From Maribellus comscasis (GTDB taxonomy: Bacteria; Bacteroidota; Bacteroidia; Bacteroidales; Prolixibacteraceae): a stretch of DNA of 64,000 bases. Below are positions 52,024-60,226 of the stretch, in pieces. The notes under the pieces are model-generated. The model searched no databases. It was not told where the DNA came from and saw only the letters and a list, made by a program, of their open reading frames with translations. The DNA lies in the NCBI RefSeq assembly GCF_009762775.1, contig NZ_CP046401.1:2108001-2172000 (forward strand), read 5' to 3'. Made by a program: the position numbers and the translations under genes. Positions within the stretch are counted from its first letter, which is position 1; every line of letters starts with the position of its first letter.

Positions 52024-52836
52024 TCAATAGAAGTGTCTCGAATTTTTATTCCAATACTTAATAAGTATAAAACCAAATAACATTCCTCCAAGATGGGCAA
52101 AGTGAGCTACATTACTGCCCGGCTGAGCAAGTCCGAGATAAAGTTCGACTAAACCATAACCAATAACAAAATATTTGGCTTTAATCGGAATAGGAGGGAA
52201 AAGCAGCATCAACTGAGTATTTGGAAATAACATTCCAAATGCAAGCAAAATCCCAAAAACAGCTCCCGACGCTCCAACAGTCGGGATATCCATTTTCATT
52301 TGCAAAATTCTTTGCATCAGGTTCAATCCCTCGCCCGCAAAAGCATTGTTTGTAGGATCGTCATACCAGGAATTTACAAAATCGCGAACCTGAACCGAAG
52401 AATTAGGCAGATTTTTTTGAACAAACTGATCCAATATCTCAGGCGATGGAGTATTCTGAAACGCCTGAATTGTATTCTGCATGGCAGAAATTTCAAAATA
52501 ACTGATTAAAGTATGGAGTGCAATGGCTCCAATGCCGGTTATCATATAATACATTAAAAATCTTTTGGGTCCCCACACACTTTCCAAAACCCGCCCAAAC
52601 ATCCACAGGGCAAACATATTAAAAAGGATATGCGTAAATCCGCCGTGCATAAACATGTAAGTTATAACCTGATGCAGCATAAACTTATCAGAACCCGGGT
52701 AATGCATACCAAAAATTTCAACCATATCAATCCCCATATTCTTAAATACCCAGGTAGCCAGCATAAAAAGAACATTGATGATGATGAGATTTTTTACAAC
52801 CGGTGGGATATTGTTTAAAACAGGCCTGTAATTCAT
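52024..52836 (-). CDS. Rhomboid family intramembrane serine protease (upstream copy)
   Basis: This 270-residue protein has the HGGFTHILFN element (64-73), the catalytic Ser in GASGAVFG (Ser190) and the His in AHLGGMLFG (His248). Compared with its neighbour it carries an extra loop of roughly 65 residues (about 117-185) between the helix after the HxxxxHxxxN element and the Ser helix. It is followed immediately by the second rhomboid gene. A TAACTTTG -7-like box lies 34 bases upstream of the ATG, between this gene and mutL, so it may be transcribed separately from mutL. Confidence 0.92.
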   Translation of the reverse strand: MNYRPVLNNIPPVVKNLIIINVLFMLATWVFKNMGIDMVEIFGMHYPGSDKFMLHQVITYMFMHGGFTHILFNMFALWMFGRVLESVWGPKRFLMYYMITGIGAIALHTLISYFEISAMQNTIQAFQNTPSPEILDQFVQKNLPNSSVQVRDFVNSWYDDPTNNAFAGEGLNLMQRILQMKMDIPTVGASGAVFGILLAFGMLFPNTQLMLLFPPIPIKAKYFVIGYGLVELYLGLAQPGSNVAHFAHLGGMLFGFILIKYWNKNSRHFY

Positions 52837-52870
52837 GAGCTATTTTTTTCTGTTTCTATTTTCTATGTTT

Positions 52871-52878
52871 CAAAGTTA
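52871..52878 (-). promoter_or_regulatory. Putative Bacteroidota -7 box (TAACTTTG) for the rhomboid pair
   Basis: Reads TAACTTTG on the minus strand, a full match to TAnnTTTG, 34 bases before the ATG at 52836. No well-placed TTTG -33 element is seen, only a TGG at about the right distance. It lies in the 99-base gap after mutL. Confidence 0.4.
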
Positions 52879-52935
52879 ATGCAGTCTTGCAATTGCCAGA
52901 CCATTTTTTAATTCTATTAAAATAACGACATATTG

Positions 52936-54795
52936 TCACTTTGAAAAACTTTTTTCGATATCTTCTGTCTGAATTATCGTTAAAACTTTTTTCCCATCGG
53001 GTGAAAAGTTTGGTGTTGCACATGCAAAAAGATTGTCAATCAAGCGATCAACCTCTTCCGGTTTTAGTTCGGTGCCGTACTCAAGTGCCGAGGCTTTGGC
53101 CAGCGAAATTGCAATTTGTTCCTTTGCTTTTTTCTTTGCTTCAAGTGGAGAATTTTTATATTCCTCCAGCAATTTTTCTATTATTAATTCTGGTGAAGAA
53201 ACATCTAAAACACCTGGAGTTCCGTTAATAACAAAAGTATTCTTCCCAAATTCACGAACATCAAATCCTAGGGCAAGCAAATCAGAAAGAATACTTTTTA
53301 GCAATTCTGCATCCGCCGGATTTAATTCCACAGTTTGCGGAAAAAGCTGTTGCTGACTCGCCACAGAATCAGATTTTAGTACGTCCATAAATTTCTCAAA
53401 CAAAATGCGTTCGTGTGCCCTCTTTTGGTCAATAACCATCAAACCCGACTTCACAGGAGTAAGAATATACTTTTGTTTCAATTGTAATACCCTTTTCCCG
53501 GTGAACTGTTCCTTCGATTTTCCATATAACTCATCCGAACCATCAGCATCAAAATGACTCTGTTCTGTCTGGTGCAAAGGAGATGTTTTATTCTCAGCCC
53601 CCTCATATAAATCTTCCCAGTGACCAAGGTTTGTTCTATCTGACTTAAATTCCCGGTTGCCAAAAGAAACACCCGATTTTTCGGTGTTAAACGGATTATA
53701 ATCGGGATTTACCTTGATGTCGGGAAAAGAGATACCCGAAGCATCTCTTTTGGGTACCGGGATATCAATATTTCCGCTTTGATCAAAATCGATGGACGGA
53801 ACAACATTGTGTTTCCCAAGTGATTCGCGCACGGCGGCGTGTATGATCTGCCAGATAGCGCGATCATTTTCAAATTTTATTTCGGTTTTTGTTGGATGAA
53901 CGTTGATATCAATATTGCCCGGATCCAATTCAAAAAATAAAAAGTAGGAAGGAAAAGTATCAGGTGGCAATAATTTTTCGTATGCCTGCATAACTGCTTT
54001 ATGAAAATAGGGATGACGCATAAAACGTCCGTTTGCAAAGAAAAACTGTTCCCCCACAGTTTTCCTGGCAAATTTCGGCTGCCCTACAAAGCCATGAATC
54101 TTTATCAGGCTGGTATCTTCCTTTACCGGAACCAGGCTCTGATTGATACTCTTCCCAAAAACATCAACGATACGCTTTCTGTAATTGGTTTGAGGCAATT
54201 CATAAAGCGGTGAATTATTATGATAGAATGAGATTTTTATTTCCGGATTGGGAATAGCAATTCGCTGAATTTCGTAAATAATATGTTTTAACTCAGTGGT
54301 ATTGGCTTTTAAAAATTTACGCCGTGCAGGAACGTTAAAAAATAAATTTTTTATACTAAAACCGGTTCCGTTTGTACATGCCACCGGTTCTTGTTTTTTC
54401 ACCTCTGAACCAATAATATGAATAAAAGTACCTACTTCGTCTTCTACTCTTTTGGTTTTTAGCTCCACATCGGCTATAGCAGCTATTGAAGCAAGCGCTT
54501 CTCCTCTAAACCCCATGGTGCGGATAGAGAACAGGTCGTTTGCTGAATTAATTTTCGACGTTGCATGACGCTCAAAAGCCATCCTTGCATCGGTTGGAGA
54601 CATTCCACAGCCGTTATCGCTTATCTGGATAAGGGTTTTGCCGGCATCTTTTGCATGGATAATAATTTCAGTGGCTCCTGCATCAAGTGCATTTTCAACC
54701 AGTTCTTTTACTACTGATGCAGGTCGTTGAATCACTTCACCAGCTGCAATCTGGTTGGCTACCGAATCGGGTAATAACTGTATTATATCGTTCAC
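52936..54795 (-). CDS. mutL: DNA mismatch repair protein MutL
   Basis: This 619-residue MutL has the GHKL ATPase motifs VENALDAG (33-40), DNGCGM (60-65) and GFRGEAL (95-101), a transducer domain with NVPAR and HPTK motifs, and a C-terminal dimerisation domain. It couples MutS mismatch recognition to strand incision. The start is GTG 54795, sharing one base with the stop of the upstream small gene (TAGTG), which indicates coupling. In place of the canonical DQHA(x)2E(x)4E endonuclease motif it has DQKRAHERILFE (456-467), with the His replaced by Lys. The CPHGRP-like C-terminal motif is CATPNFSPDGK (592-602). Whether nuclease activity is kept is unclear. Confidence 0.95.
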   Translation of the reverse strand: MNDIIQLLPDSVANQIAAGEVIQRPASVVKELVENALDAGATEIIIHAKDAGKTLIQISDNGCGMSPTDARMAFERHATSKINSANDLFSIRTMGFRGEALASIAAIADVELKTKRVEDEVGTFIHIIGSEVKKQEPVACTNGTGFSIKNLFFNVPARRKFLKANTTELKHIIYEIQRIAIPNPEIKISFYHNNSPLYELPQTNYRKRIVDVFGKSINQSLVPVKEDTSLIKIHGFVGQPKFARKTVGEQFFFANGRFMRHPYFHKAVMQAYEKLLPPDTFPSYFLFFELDPGNIDINVHPTKTEIKFENDRAIWQIIHAAVRESLGKHNVVPSIDFDQSGNIDIPVPKRDASGISFPDIKVNPDYNPFNTEKSGVSFGNREFKSDRTNLGHWEDLYEGAENKTSPLHQTEQSHFDADGSDELYGKSKEQFTGKRVLQLKQKYILTPVKSGLMVIDQKRAHERILFEKFMDVLKSDSVASQQQLFPQTVELNPADAELLKSILSDLLALGFDVREFGKNTFVINGTPGVLDVSSPELIIEKLLEEYKNSPLEAKKKAKEQIAISLAKASALEYGTELKPEEVDRLIDNLFACATPNFSPDGKKVLTIIQTEDIEKSFSK

Positions 54796-55106
54796 TAAAA
54801 CGTAAAATCAGAATAAAAAAACAAATAAAAAACTAAGGTCAGAATCAGGATCAAAACAATCAAGCGCGTGTTTGATGTTCGTCTTGCTTTTTCTGATGAT
54901 TTTGCCTGCCACCCCTCTGATCGTCTAAACTGTCCCCTAACATTTGGACGGAATGGTTTTCCATCATCAACTTTTTCATCCACAATTCCCAATTCATCCT
55001 TTATCCTTTGCTCCCGTGCATCTCTTTCTTCCTTATCCGGATCATGAAACCTTGGGGTTATGTTAAACTTTTTGGATCCGGGTGTATAAAAAAATTTCCC
55101 TATCAT
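54795..55106 (-). CDS. Small C-terminally anchored membrane protein upstream of mutL
   Basis: This 103-residue protein begins MIGKFFYTPGSKKFNITPRF, has a charged middle (DPDKEERDAREQRIKDELG) and ends in a single hydrophobic helix (LIVLILILTLVFYLFFY) followed by only a few residues. It is probably tail-anchored with the N-terminus in the cytoplasm. ATG 55106 is preferred over an in-frame ATG at 55148, because a TATCTTTG -7 box (55126-55133) lies inside the longer version. The same small gene is commonly found next to mutL in Bacteroidia; its function is unknown. Confidence 0.7.
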   Translation of the reverse strand: MIGKFFYTPGSKKFNITPRFHDPDKEERDAREQRIKDELGIVDEKVDDGKPFRPNVRGQFRRSEGWQAKSSEKARRTSNTRLIVLILILTLVFYLFFYSDFTF

Positions 55107-55125
55107 AACTTTTAATTCTGTTGTA

Positions 55126-55133
55126 CAAAGATA
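55126..55133 (-). promoter_or_regulatory. Putative -7 box (TATCTTTG) for the small gene–mutL operon
   Basis: Reads TATCTTTG on the minus strand, a full match to TAnnTTTG, with 19 bases between it and the ATG at 55106. The -33 element is not obvious. Its position supports the shorter start of the following gene. Confidence 0.45.
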
Positions 55134-55184
55134 CTGTTTATTCAACAAATATTATTCCACCTGAAACACCGGATGTTATCAAGG

Positions 55185-56342
55185 TTACAGTGATTTTTCC
55201 AGAATCGTCATTAATTTTCCGTCATCCAGCAATACGGGATTTCCTTTCATACTGCTTGATACTTTTGCCTTTTTTATCAATTCCGGAAAATCAGCGGTCG
55301 TTAATCCAAACTTCGAAAGCGATGGAATGTTTAAGTCTTTAATCAATGCATTTACCCATCCAATAGCATCTTCTGCATGGGCAATTCTGTCGCCTGTTAA
55401 AATTTTAGCAAGCACATCATATTTTTTTAAACGCTCCACTTCGTTTTGCTCTTTTATTGCTTTAATATTTACTTCCATAACGGGAGGTAACAAACAGGCA
55501 CAAACGGCTCCATGTGCTACAGAGAACATTCCTCCCATTGGACCGGCAAAACCATGCACAGCACCCAGCTTCACATTTGCCAAAGCCATTCCGCCTAACA
55601 TACTTGCCATCGACATATTTTCTCGTGCTTTTGCATCTTCTCCGTTTTTATAAGCCCGTTCCAGCGAAGTGGAAATCCGTTCCATCCCTTCCCTGCACAA
55701 CAAATCGACAAACGGATTCGCCTGGTTTGATACAAAAGTTTCGAGCAAATGAGTTAACGCATCAACTCCGGTGCTGGCAGTAAGTTCAGGCGACATTGAA
55801 TGTGTTAAAACAGGATCAACCAACGCTACATCGGGGTACATCTTACTGCTCCGCAAACTAACTTTTACATTGTGCTCCACTGATTTTATAACCGAATTTT
55901 TGGTAACCTCGGCTCCTGTTCCCGATGTTGTTGGCACTGCAATACACGGAAGCGGGTCGTCAACCAACGCTTTCCCCTGTCCTATTACTTCCAGATAATC
56001 CAAAAGTTCTCCCTTATTTGGAACCATTGCAGCAATAGCTTTTGCACTGTCAATCACACTTCCCCCACCCAATCCTACAACCAGATTACAGCCTTCTACC
56101 CTCGCTAAATTTATCCCTTCATCTATAATCGTTGTTGTTGGCTCCGACTCGACAGAAAAAATTGCTATTCTGCAATCTCTCTTTTGAATTTTTGATAAAA
56201 CTTCTTCTGCCCGATCGGTATTTTTGCCGGTAACCAGCAAGATATTATTTCCCATCGAAGCAATTAAATCGGGTAATTTTTCCACCGAAAGATTACCAAA
56301 TATAATTCTTGTTGCCGTGGCAAATTCAAAACTTAAACTCAT
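55185..56342 (-). CDS. Iron-containing alcohol dehydrogenase
   Basis: This 385-residue group III (iron-dependent) alcohol dehydrogenase has an N-terminal NAD(P)-binding part with GLGGGSVIDSAKA (90-102) and PTTSGTGAEVT (137-147). The C-terminal helical part carries the metal ligands Asp194 and His198 (GVDALTHLLE), His263 (AVHGFAG) and His277 (SVAHGAVCA). It oxidises alcohols or reduces aldehydes with NAD(P)H; the substrate cannot be told from sequence. A single gene, followed (with a 36-base gap that holds nothing clear) by the small gene–mutL operon. Confidence 0.93.
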   Translation of the reverse strand: MSLSFEFATATRIIFGNLSVEKLPDLIASMGNNILLVTGKNTDRAEEVLSKIQKRDCRIAIFSVESEPTTTIIDEGINLARVEGCNLVVGLGGGSVIDSAKAIAAMVPNKGELLDYLEVIGQGKALVDDPLPCIAVPTTSGTGAEVTKNSVIKSVEHNVKVSLRSSKMYPDVALVDPVLTHSMSPELTASTGVDALTHLLETFVSNQANPFVDLLCREGMERISTSLERAYKNGEDAKARENMSMASMLGGMALANVKLGAVHGFAGPMGGMFSVAHGAVCACLLPPVMEVNIKAIKEQNEVERLKKYDVLAKILTGDRIAHAEDAIGWVNALIKDLNIPSLSKFGLTTADFPELIKKAKVSSSMKGNPVLLDDGKLMTILEKSL

Positions 56343-56414
56343 AATATATCAATTGCCAAACTCAAAAATTCAAACAACAAATTAATCTCAATATTAAAAA
56401 GTTATAGACAAAAC

Positions 56415-56453
56415 CTCAAAAAATATTGAACAATTGTTGTTTGATATTTTGAG
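56415..56453 (-). terminator. Imperfect inverted repeat, possible terminator of the monooxygenase gene
   Basis: Between the two minus-strand genes lies an AT-rich imperfect inverted repeat (CTCAAAA... paired with ...TTTTGAG, with a GTTGTT/AACAA core). On the minus strand it ends in a run of T. The stem has mismatches and few G-C pairs, so the call is weak. Confidence 0.3.
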
Positions 56454-56475
56454 CCTATATTTTCAAATCAACGTC

Positions 56476-56784
56476 TCAATCCCATCCTTTTTCATCGGGA
56501 TGAACATTAAAAAATTTCAGAGCCGACCGCGGTTCAGCCATCATATCAGCTACAGTGTCGCGCCATTTTTTATAATGGATGGTTTCTTTGTGTTTCGCCG
56601 GATCTTCTGCGGTGCGGTAAACTTCAACCAAAACAAAGCGGGTTGGATCATCTTGTTGCTGCACAACATCGAAACGCGCAATTCCGGGTTCATTGATACT
56701 ATTTTTTGCATTTTCAACACTTGCTGTTTTAAAATCTTCTATCCTGTCCTCTTTTACATGAACAAATACGTGAACAATAAACAT
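56476..56784 (-). CDS. ABM-fold (LsrG/YgiN-like) monooxygenase
   Basis: This 102-residue protein belongs to the antibiotic biosynthesis monooxygenase family of dimeric ferredoxin-like folds. It has [17 protein letters not shown] at the start, a helix with [17 protein letters not shown] (24-40), then [16 protein letters not shown] (50-65) and HYKKWRDTV (69-77). The full pattern, including the EPG turn and the HxxxxHxxW-like spacing, is that of LsrG/putative quinol monooxygenases. Members act on quinols or isomerise autoinducer-2 phosphate; the substrate here is unknown. It stands alone with its own promoter box. Confidence 0.85.
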   Translation of the reverse strand: MFIVHVFVHVKEDRIEDFKTASVENAKNSINEPGIARFDVVQQQDDPTRFVLVEVYRTAEDPAKHKETIHYKKWRDTVADMMAEPRSALKFFNVHPDEKGWD

Positions 56785-56814
56785 AACGCTGTATTTTTAA
56801 AAAAAATCTATATA

Positions 56815-56843
56815 CAAATTTAAAAAAGTGAAACGGTTTCCAA
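56815..56843 (-). promoter_or_regulatory. Putative promoter of the ABM monooxygenase gene
   Basis: On the minus strand a TTG (56841-56843) is followed after 18 bases by TAAATTTG (56815-56822), a full match to the Bacteroidota TAnnTTTG box. The box is 30 bases before the ATG at 56784. The spacer holds a small inverted repeat, GAAAC-C-GTTTC (56830-56840). Confidence 0.5.
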
Positions 56844-56884
56844 CTTTTTTGAAATGATTTCGTCTTACAAGTAAAATTACAATT

Positions 56885-57472
56885 TTGAAAATAGCGGGCA
56901 ACGGAAACGAAATTCAGCTGGTGAGGCTTTGTAAACGAGGCAGTACAAAAGCGCAGTTTAAACTGTACAAATTGTATTCAAAAGCCATGTTTAATATCGC
57001 TGTTCGGATGACAAATAATTCGGAACTGGCTGAAGATATTTTGCAGGATGCGTTTATTAAAGCGTTCTCCGACATAGCCCGGTTAAAAGACGAACGGGCG
57101 TTTGGGGGTTGGCTAAAAAGAATTGTAATAAACCGTTGTATTGATGTAATGAGGAAGGAACGTTTTTTTATAAAAAATCTGGAAATTGTTTCCGACCGGC
57201 ATTTTGAAATTACAGATGAGGTAAATGAAGAATTTGATCCGGAAATCGTTCATCATTTTATAAAAAAATTACCCGAAGGTGCCCGGCAGATTTTGGTCAT
57301 GCGAGCGCTGGAAGGATACAAACATGCTGAGATAGGTGAACAATTAGGAGTTTCAGAGTCGACGGTAAAAACCCAGTTTTTCAGGGCAAAACAACTTTTG
57401 GGGAAAATGATTAGTGAAGCAAATGAAAATGAAAATCGAAAAATATTTAGAACAGAACAGATTAAAGCTTGA
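56885..57472 (+). CDS. ECF RNA polymerase sigma factor
   Basis: This 195-residue sigma-70 ECF protein has region 2 at about 23-92 (including NSELAEDILQDAFIKAF) and region 4 at about 126-175 with the helix-turn-helix GYKHAEIGEQLGVSESTVKTQFFRAK. The start is taken as TTG 56885. There is an in-frame TGA at 56855-56857 and no ATG between it and region 2, and the first internal ATG (codon 35) would truncate region 2. It overlaps the following membrane protein gene by about 50 bases, the usual arrangement for a sigma/anti-sigma pair. The target promoters are unknown. Confidence 0.9.
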   Translation: MKIAGNGNEIQLVRLCKRGSTKAQFKLYKLYSKAMFNIAVRMTNNSELAEDILQDAFIKAFSDIARLKDERAFGGWLKRIVINRCIDVMRKERFFIKNLEIVSDRHFEITDEVNEEFDPEIVHHFIKKLPEGARQILVMRALEGYKHAEIGEQLGVSESTVKTQFFRAKQLLGKMISEANENENRKIFRTEQIKA

Positions 57473-57962
57473 TGCAGAGACGCCGAATGATGATTTTATC
57501 TGGAAAGGAATAAAAAAAGAAATCAGGCCACAAAGAACCATTCTTCCTGACCGGATGTGGAAAGCTACGGCCATTTTTCTTCTTGGAGTTCTCCTGACTT
57601 ATGTTGTGGTTAAAGAAAATCAGGAAGACAGCGTTGTGATTGTTACACTTGCTGATATTTCGCAGGATTTGGGTCAACAGGAAGCAGACTTAAAACGCGT
57701 TGTTAATAAAAAATGGGAGGAAATTCAGCCACTTACGATGGAAGAAAAATCGGAGTTCGGTTTTTTGCTGGACGAATTAAGTGAATTGGATAGAGTATAC
57801 AAAACCTACGAACAAGACCTCAACAAGACAGGTGGAAATGAACAAATTATAAATGCATTATTGGATTATTATGAAAAAAAGATTCGGTTGCTCAACCGTC
57901 TTTCAATGGAAATAGATAAACAAAAAAATTATGAAACCACAATTGAATTTAAAGATTTATAG
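57423..57962 (+). CDS. Single-pass membrane protein, probable anti-sigma factor
   Basis: About 179 residues: a cytoplasmic N-terminal part of roughly 45 residues (with NDDFIWKGIKKEI), one transmembrane helix (ATAIFLLGVLLTYVVV, about 48-63) and a periplasmic part rich in charged helices. No zinc-binding HxxxCxxC motif is present, so it is not a ZAS-type anti-sigma. Its role is inferred from topology and from overlap with the sigma gene upstream and with the next gene downstream (32 bases). Start choice: ATG 57423, with GTG 57414 and ATG 57429 as alternatives. Confidence 0.7.
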   Translation: MKMKIEKYLEQNRLKLDAETPNDDFIWKGIKKEIRPQRTILPDRMWKATAIFLLGVLLTYVVVKENQEDSVVIVTLADISQDLGQQEADLKRVVNKKWEEIQPLTMEEKSEFGFLLDELSELDRVYKTYEQDLNKTGGNEQIINALLDYYEKKIRLLNRLSMEIDKQKNYETTIEFKDL

Positions 57963-59226
57963 CCTACTAGCCATATTTTGGTTTATTAGTGCTTTTGCTT
58001 CGGCTCAAAATTACGATGCCTCTAAATCGCTGAGCAAGAATGCAACGGTTCCGGGGAATGTGACCATAGAAATATCAAACCAGTCGGGAGATATAAAAAT
58101 AAACACCGCGAGCGACAAAAATGTCAGCATGACAACCTCGGTTGAAATCCGGGGAAACTCAAAAGAAGATGTTGACAAAGTGATCAAAGCCATTGAAGAT
58201 TTCACATTCGAGCTTCGTGGAAATGAATTGGAAATTGATACGCGTTTTTATAAAAATATGAATTCGGTAAACAACCGCAGGACAATTACATTGCTGAATG
58301 GTGATAAGGTAAGAATAGGGGAGTTTAAAATCAGGCATCAGCTAAATATCCCCAGAAACGCAAGTTTAAAACTGAATAATAAATATAGCGACATTGAACT
58401 TCAGGAACTGGATGGCGACGCTGATTTCACCCTGTACAGCAGCAACTTGCATGCTGACGATTTTGCAGGTGATTTTACAATTGAAGCCAAATATTCCAAA
58501 ATTTATGTTGGTGAAATACAAAAAGATGCCGACATTGATTTTTATGACAGCGATATTGAATTTACTTCCTGCGGCGACGTTGAAATTACCAGCAAATATT
58601 CAAAATTCGAAGGCAAAAAAACCGGGAAGCTGGTAATCGATTCCTATGATGATAAATTTAACATTGGTCAAGCAAGCAACCTGAATTTAAATGCAAAATA
58701 TTCAGATTTTGTTTCTCAGGCTGATGTTAATGAAATCCGCCTCGATATATATGATTGTAATATTCGCATCAATTCTGCAAAATCAGGAACTTACAAAGGA
58801 AAATATTCTGAACTAAAACTGGGTAATGTTAAAGTATTTAATGTAACAGAATGTTACGACGATGACTTTTATCTTGGAAAAACAGAAGATGTGCAAATCG
58901 ACGAAAGCAAATATTGCAAATTTGAAATCGATGAAGTCTCCAAATTTTATCTCTCTGGCTATGATGATATAGTAAATATAAGCAGGTTGAAAAATGACTT
59001 TTCAGGGATCGATATAACCGGGAAATATGGAAAAGTGAATGTAAACGCAGGAAGTGAACCTTTCCAGGTGGCCTGTAAAATAAAGTATGGAAAGGTGGAT
59101 ATTCCTGAGTCGGTAAGAATTACAAAACAAATTAAAGAAAATAGTGATTTGGAATTGGTAGCCGGCAATAGCGGAGGTAAGATTTCGGTAGAAGGCTATG
59201 ACATAAAAGTTGTAATAAACGATTAA
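57931..59226 (+). CDS. Secreted beta-solenoid protein (DUF4097-like), third gene of the ECF operon
   Basis: This 431-residue protein has a signal peptide (about 8-26, ending FASAQ). After residue 40 it resembles DUF4097/adhesin-like beta-solenoids (GNVTIEISNQSGDIKINTASDKNV). From 151 on, a tyrosine motif recurs about every 17-18 residues: KYS at 151, 187, 222, 256 and 291, KYC at 327 and KYG at 365 and 385, alternating with LYS/FYD/SYD/IYD/CYD/GYD at 168, 203, 238, 273, 308 and 343. That is the pattern expected of stacked solenoid rungs. It overlaps the anti-sigma-like gene and is followed by a strong terminator, so it is the last gene of a three-gene operon and may be the periplasmic or surface output or sensor of the sigma system. 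No enzymatic motif is visible. Confidence 0.8.
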   Translation: MKPQLNLKIYSLLAIFWFISAFASAQNYDASKSLSKNATVPGNVTIEISNQSGDIKINTASDKNVSMTTSVEIRGNSKEDVDKVIKAIEDFTFELRGNELEIDTRFYKNMNSVNNRRTITLLNGDKVRIGEFKIRHQLNIPRNASLKLNNKYSDIELQELDGDADFTLYSSNLHADDFAGDFTIEAKYSKIYVGEIQKDADIDFYDSDIEFTSCGDVEITSKYSKFEGKKTGKLVIDSYDDKFNIGQASNLNLNAKYSDFVSQADVNEIRLDIYDCNIRINSAKSGTYKGKYSELKLGNVKVFNVTECYDDDFYLGKTEDVQIDESKYCKFEIDEVSKFYLSGYDDIVNISRLKNDFSGIDITGKYGKVNVNAGSEPFQVACKIKYGKVDIPESVRITKQIKENSDLELVAGNSGGKISVEGYDIKVVIND

Positions 59227-59249
59227 ACACAAAAGATATATTTTCCGGA

Positions 59250-59279
59250 GTGCCTCGAAACGTTTCGGGGCACTTTTTT
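59250..59279 (+). terminator. Intrinsic terminator of the ECF sigma operon
   Basis: A GC-rich hairpin (GTGCCTCGAAAC / GTTTCGGGGCAC, one G-U pair) at 59250-59273 is followed directly by six T (59274-59279), 23 bases after the stop of the solenoid gene. Confidence 0.9.
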
Positions 59280-59565
59280 GTACTACGTTTTTGTAATCTT
59301 TTCCAAAAATATGGCGATGCAAGTATTTTTAACCGGATTCTGCGGTTTCTAATTTTGGGCAGTCCTGCCGTTATCGTTGTAAATAATCTACTGGCTATTT
59401 TACACGTTTATTACAACCGTCTTCAAAAGGAAATTATTTTTACCATCAAATTGAAATGGATGAGTATAACAATTGTACTTTGAGGGCTGGCATTTTTTCT
59501 CTGTTTTTTGGTTATCTTGTTGCAGAAAAGCTATAACGAACAAAAAGCAAGAAGCCGCTACTTAG
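59280..59565 (+). pseudogene. Possible remnant of a membrane protein gene
   Basis: The 339-base gap between the solenoid gene and the TetR gene holds a plus-strand frame that reads as plausible membrane-protein sequence. A hydrophobic segment containing LRFLILGSPAVIVVNNLLAI is followed by a basic linker (YYNRLQKEI), then WMSITIVL, an in-frame TGA (59481-59483), and GLAFFLCFLVILLQKSYNEQKARSRYLAN in the same frame. It has no credible start codon and runs into the antisense 3' end of tetR. It looks like the membrane and linker part of a lost sensor-type gene, but this rests on composition only. Confidence 0.3.
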
Positions 59566-60168
59566 CTAACGTTTCATTATACCGTAGCAGACAATTTTAA
59601 GAATGGTATCGACACTTCTTTCCAGATTTACACCACCGTAATTACCTGCTGAGAGTGGCATTTCCAATCCTTTTATCGCTGTGGTGATTCCGATTGCAGC
59701 CAAATTAAAATCATAAATCTCAAACTCATTTTTACGAACACCTTCAATAAGAATTCGTTTGATCATACGGATTTCATCTTGTTCATATTTATGTTTTATA
59801 TCCTCAATAAAATCTACTGCCGTAACATCACCTTCTATGGCATGATAAAAATTGGCAAGACTCCGGAATGTGGAAAGTTTGGTTAAAATATAATCCCGCA
59901 GTTTATCAACCGGGTCGGTATTTCTGTTTATTACAATTTCCAGCTCATGAGCCAAAATATCAACCTCTTTCATAATTACCGCCTGAAAAAGATCCTCTTT
60001 ACTCTTAAAATAATAGTAAAGCGAACTTTTACCTTTTCTGACAGCATTTGCAATATCGTCGAGTGTGGTTTTTTTGTAGCCGTATTTGCTAAAAATTTCA
60101 CGGGCAATTTTTAAAATGGTTTCCCTGTTTTGGTCTTTTTTATTGCCGTTTTCCTGGTTGATCTGCAT
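59566..60168 (-). CDS. TetR/AcrR family transcriptional regulator
   Basis: The 200-residue protein has an N-terminal TetR DNA-binding domain (about 15-62: ILKIAREIFSKYGYKKTTLDDIANAVRKGKSSLYYYFKSKEDLF in consecutive helices) and an all-helical ligand-binding C-terminal domain without recognisable ligand residues. Members repress neighbouring or distant transporter or lipid-metabolism genes and are released by a small ligand. The gene stands alone. A promoter-like TATATTTG box and a 12-bp palindrome lie just upstream, suggesting autoregulation. No effector gene is adjacent. Confidence 0.93.
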   Translation of the reverse strand: MQINQENGNKKDQNRETILKIAREIFSKYGYKKTTLDDIANAVRKGKSSLYYYFKSKEDLFQAVIMKEVDILAHELEIVINRNTDPVDKLRDYILTKLSTFRSLANFYHAIEGDVTAVDFIEDIKHKYEQDEIRMIKRILIEGVRKNEFEIYDFNLAAIGITTAIKGLEMPLSAGNYGGVNLERSVDTILKIVCYGIMKR

Positions 60169-60200
60169 TTTTAAGTCTGTTTATTGACATTTGAAGTAAG

Positions 60201-60208
60201 CAAATATA
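60201..60208 (-). promoter_or_regulatory. Putative -7 box (TATATTTG) of the tetR gene
   Basis: Reads TATATTTG on the minus strand, a full match to TAnnTTTG, 32 bases before the ATG at 60168. The -33 region falls in the adjacent palindrome. Confidence 0.5.
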
Positions 60209-60226
60209 GCGATTTATTTTTCCCGT

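Noticed and set aside
59250..59483. 77-codon frame starting at GTG 59250 as an intact gene
   Set aside because: Its first codons form the terminator hairpin of the upstream operon. Only the later part looks protein-like, so it is listed as a possible remnant instead.
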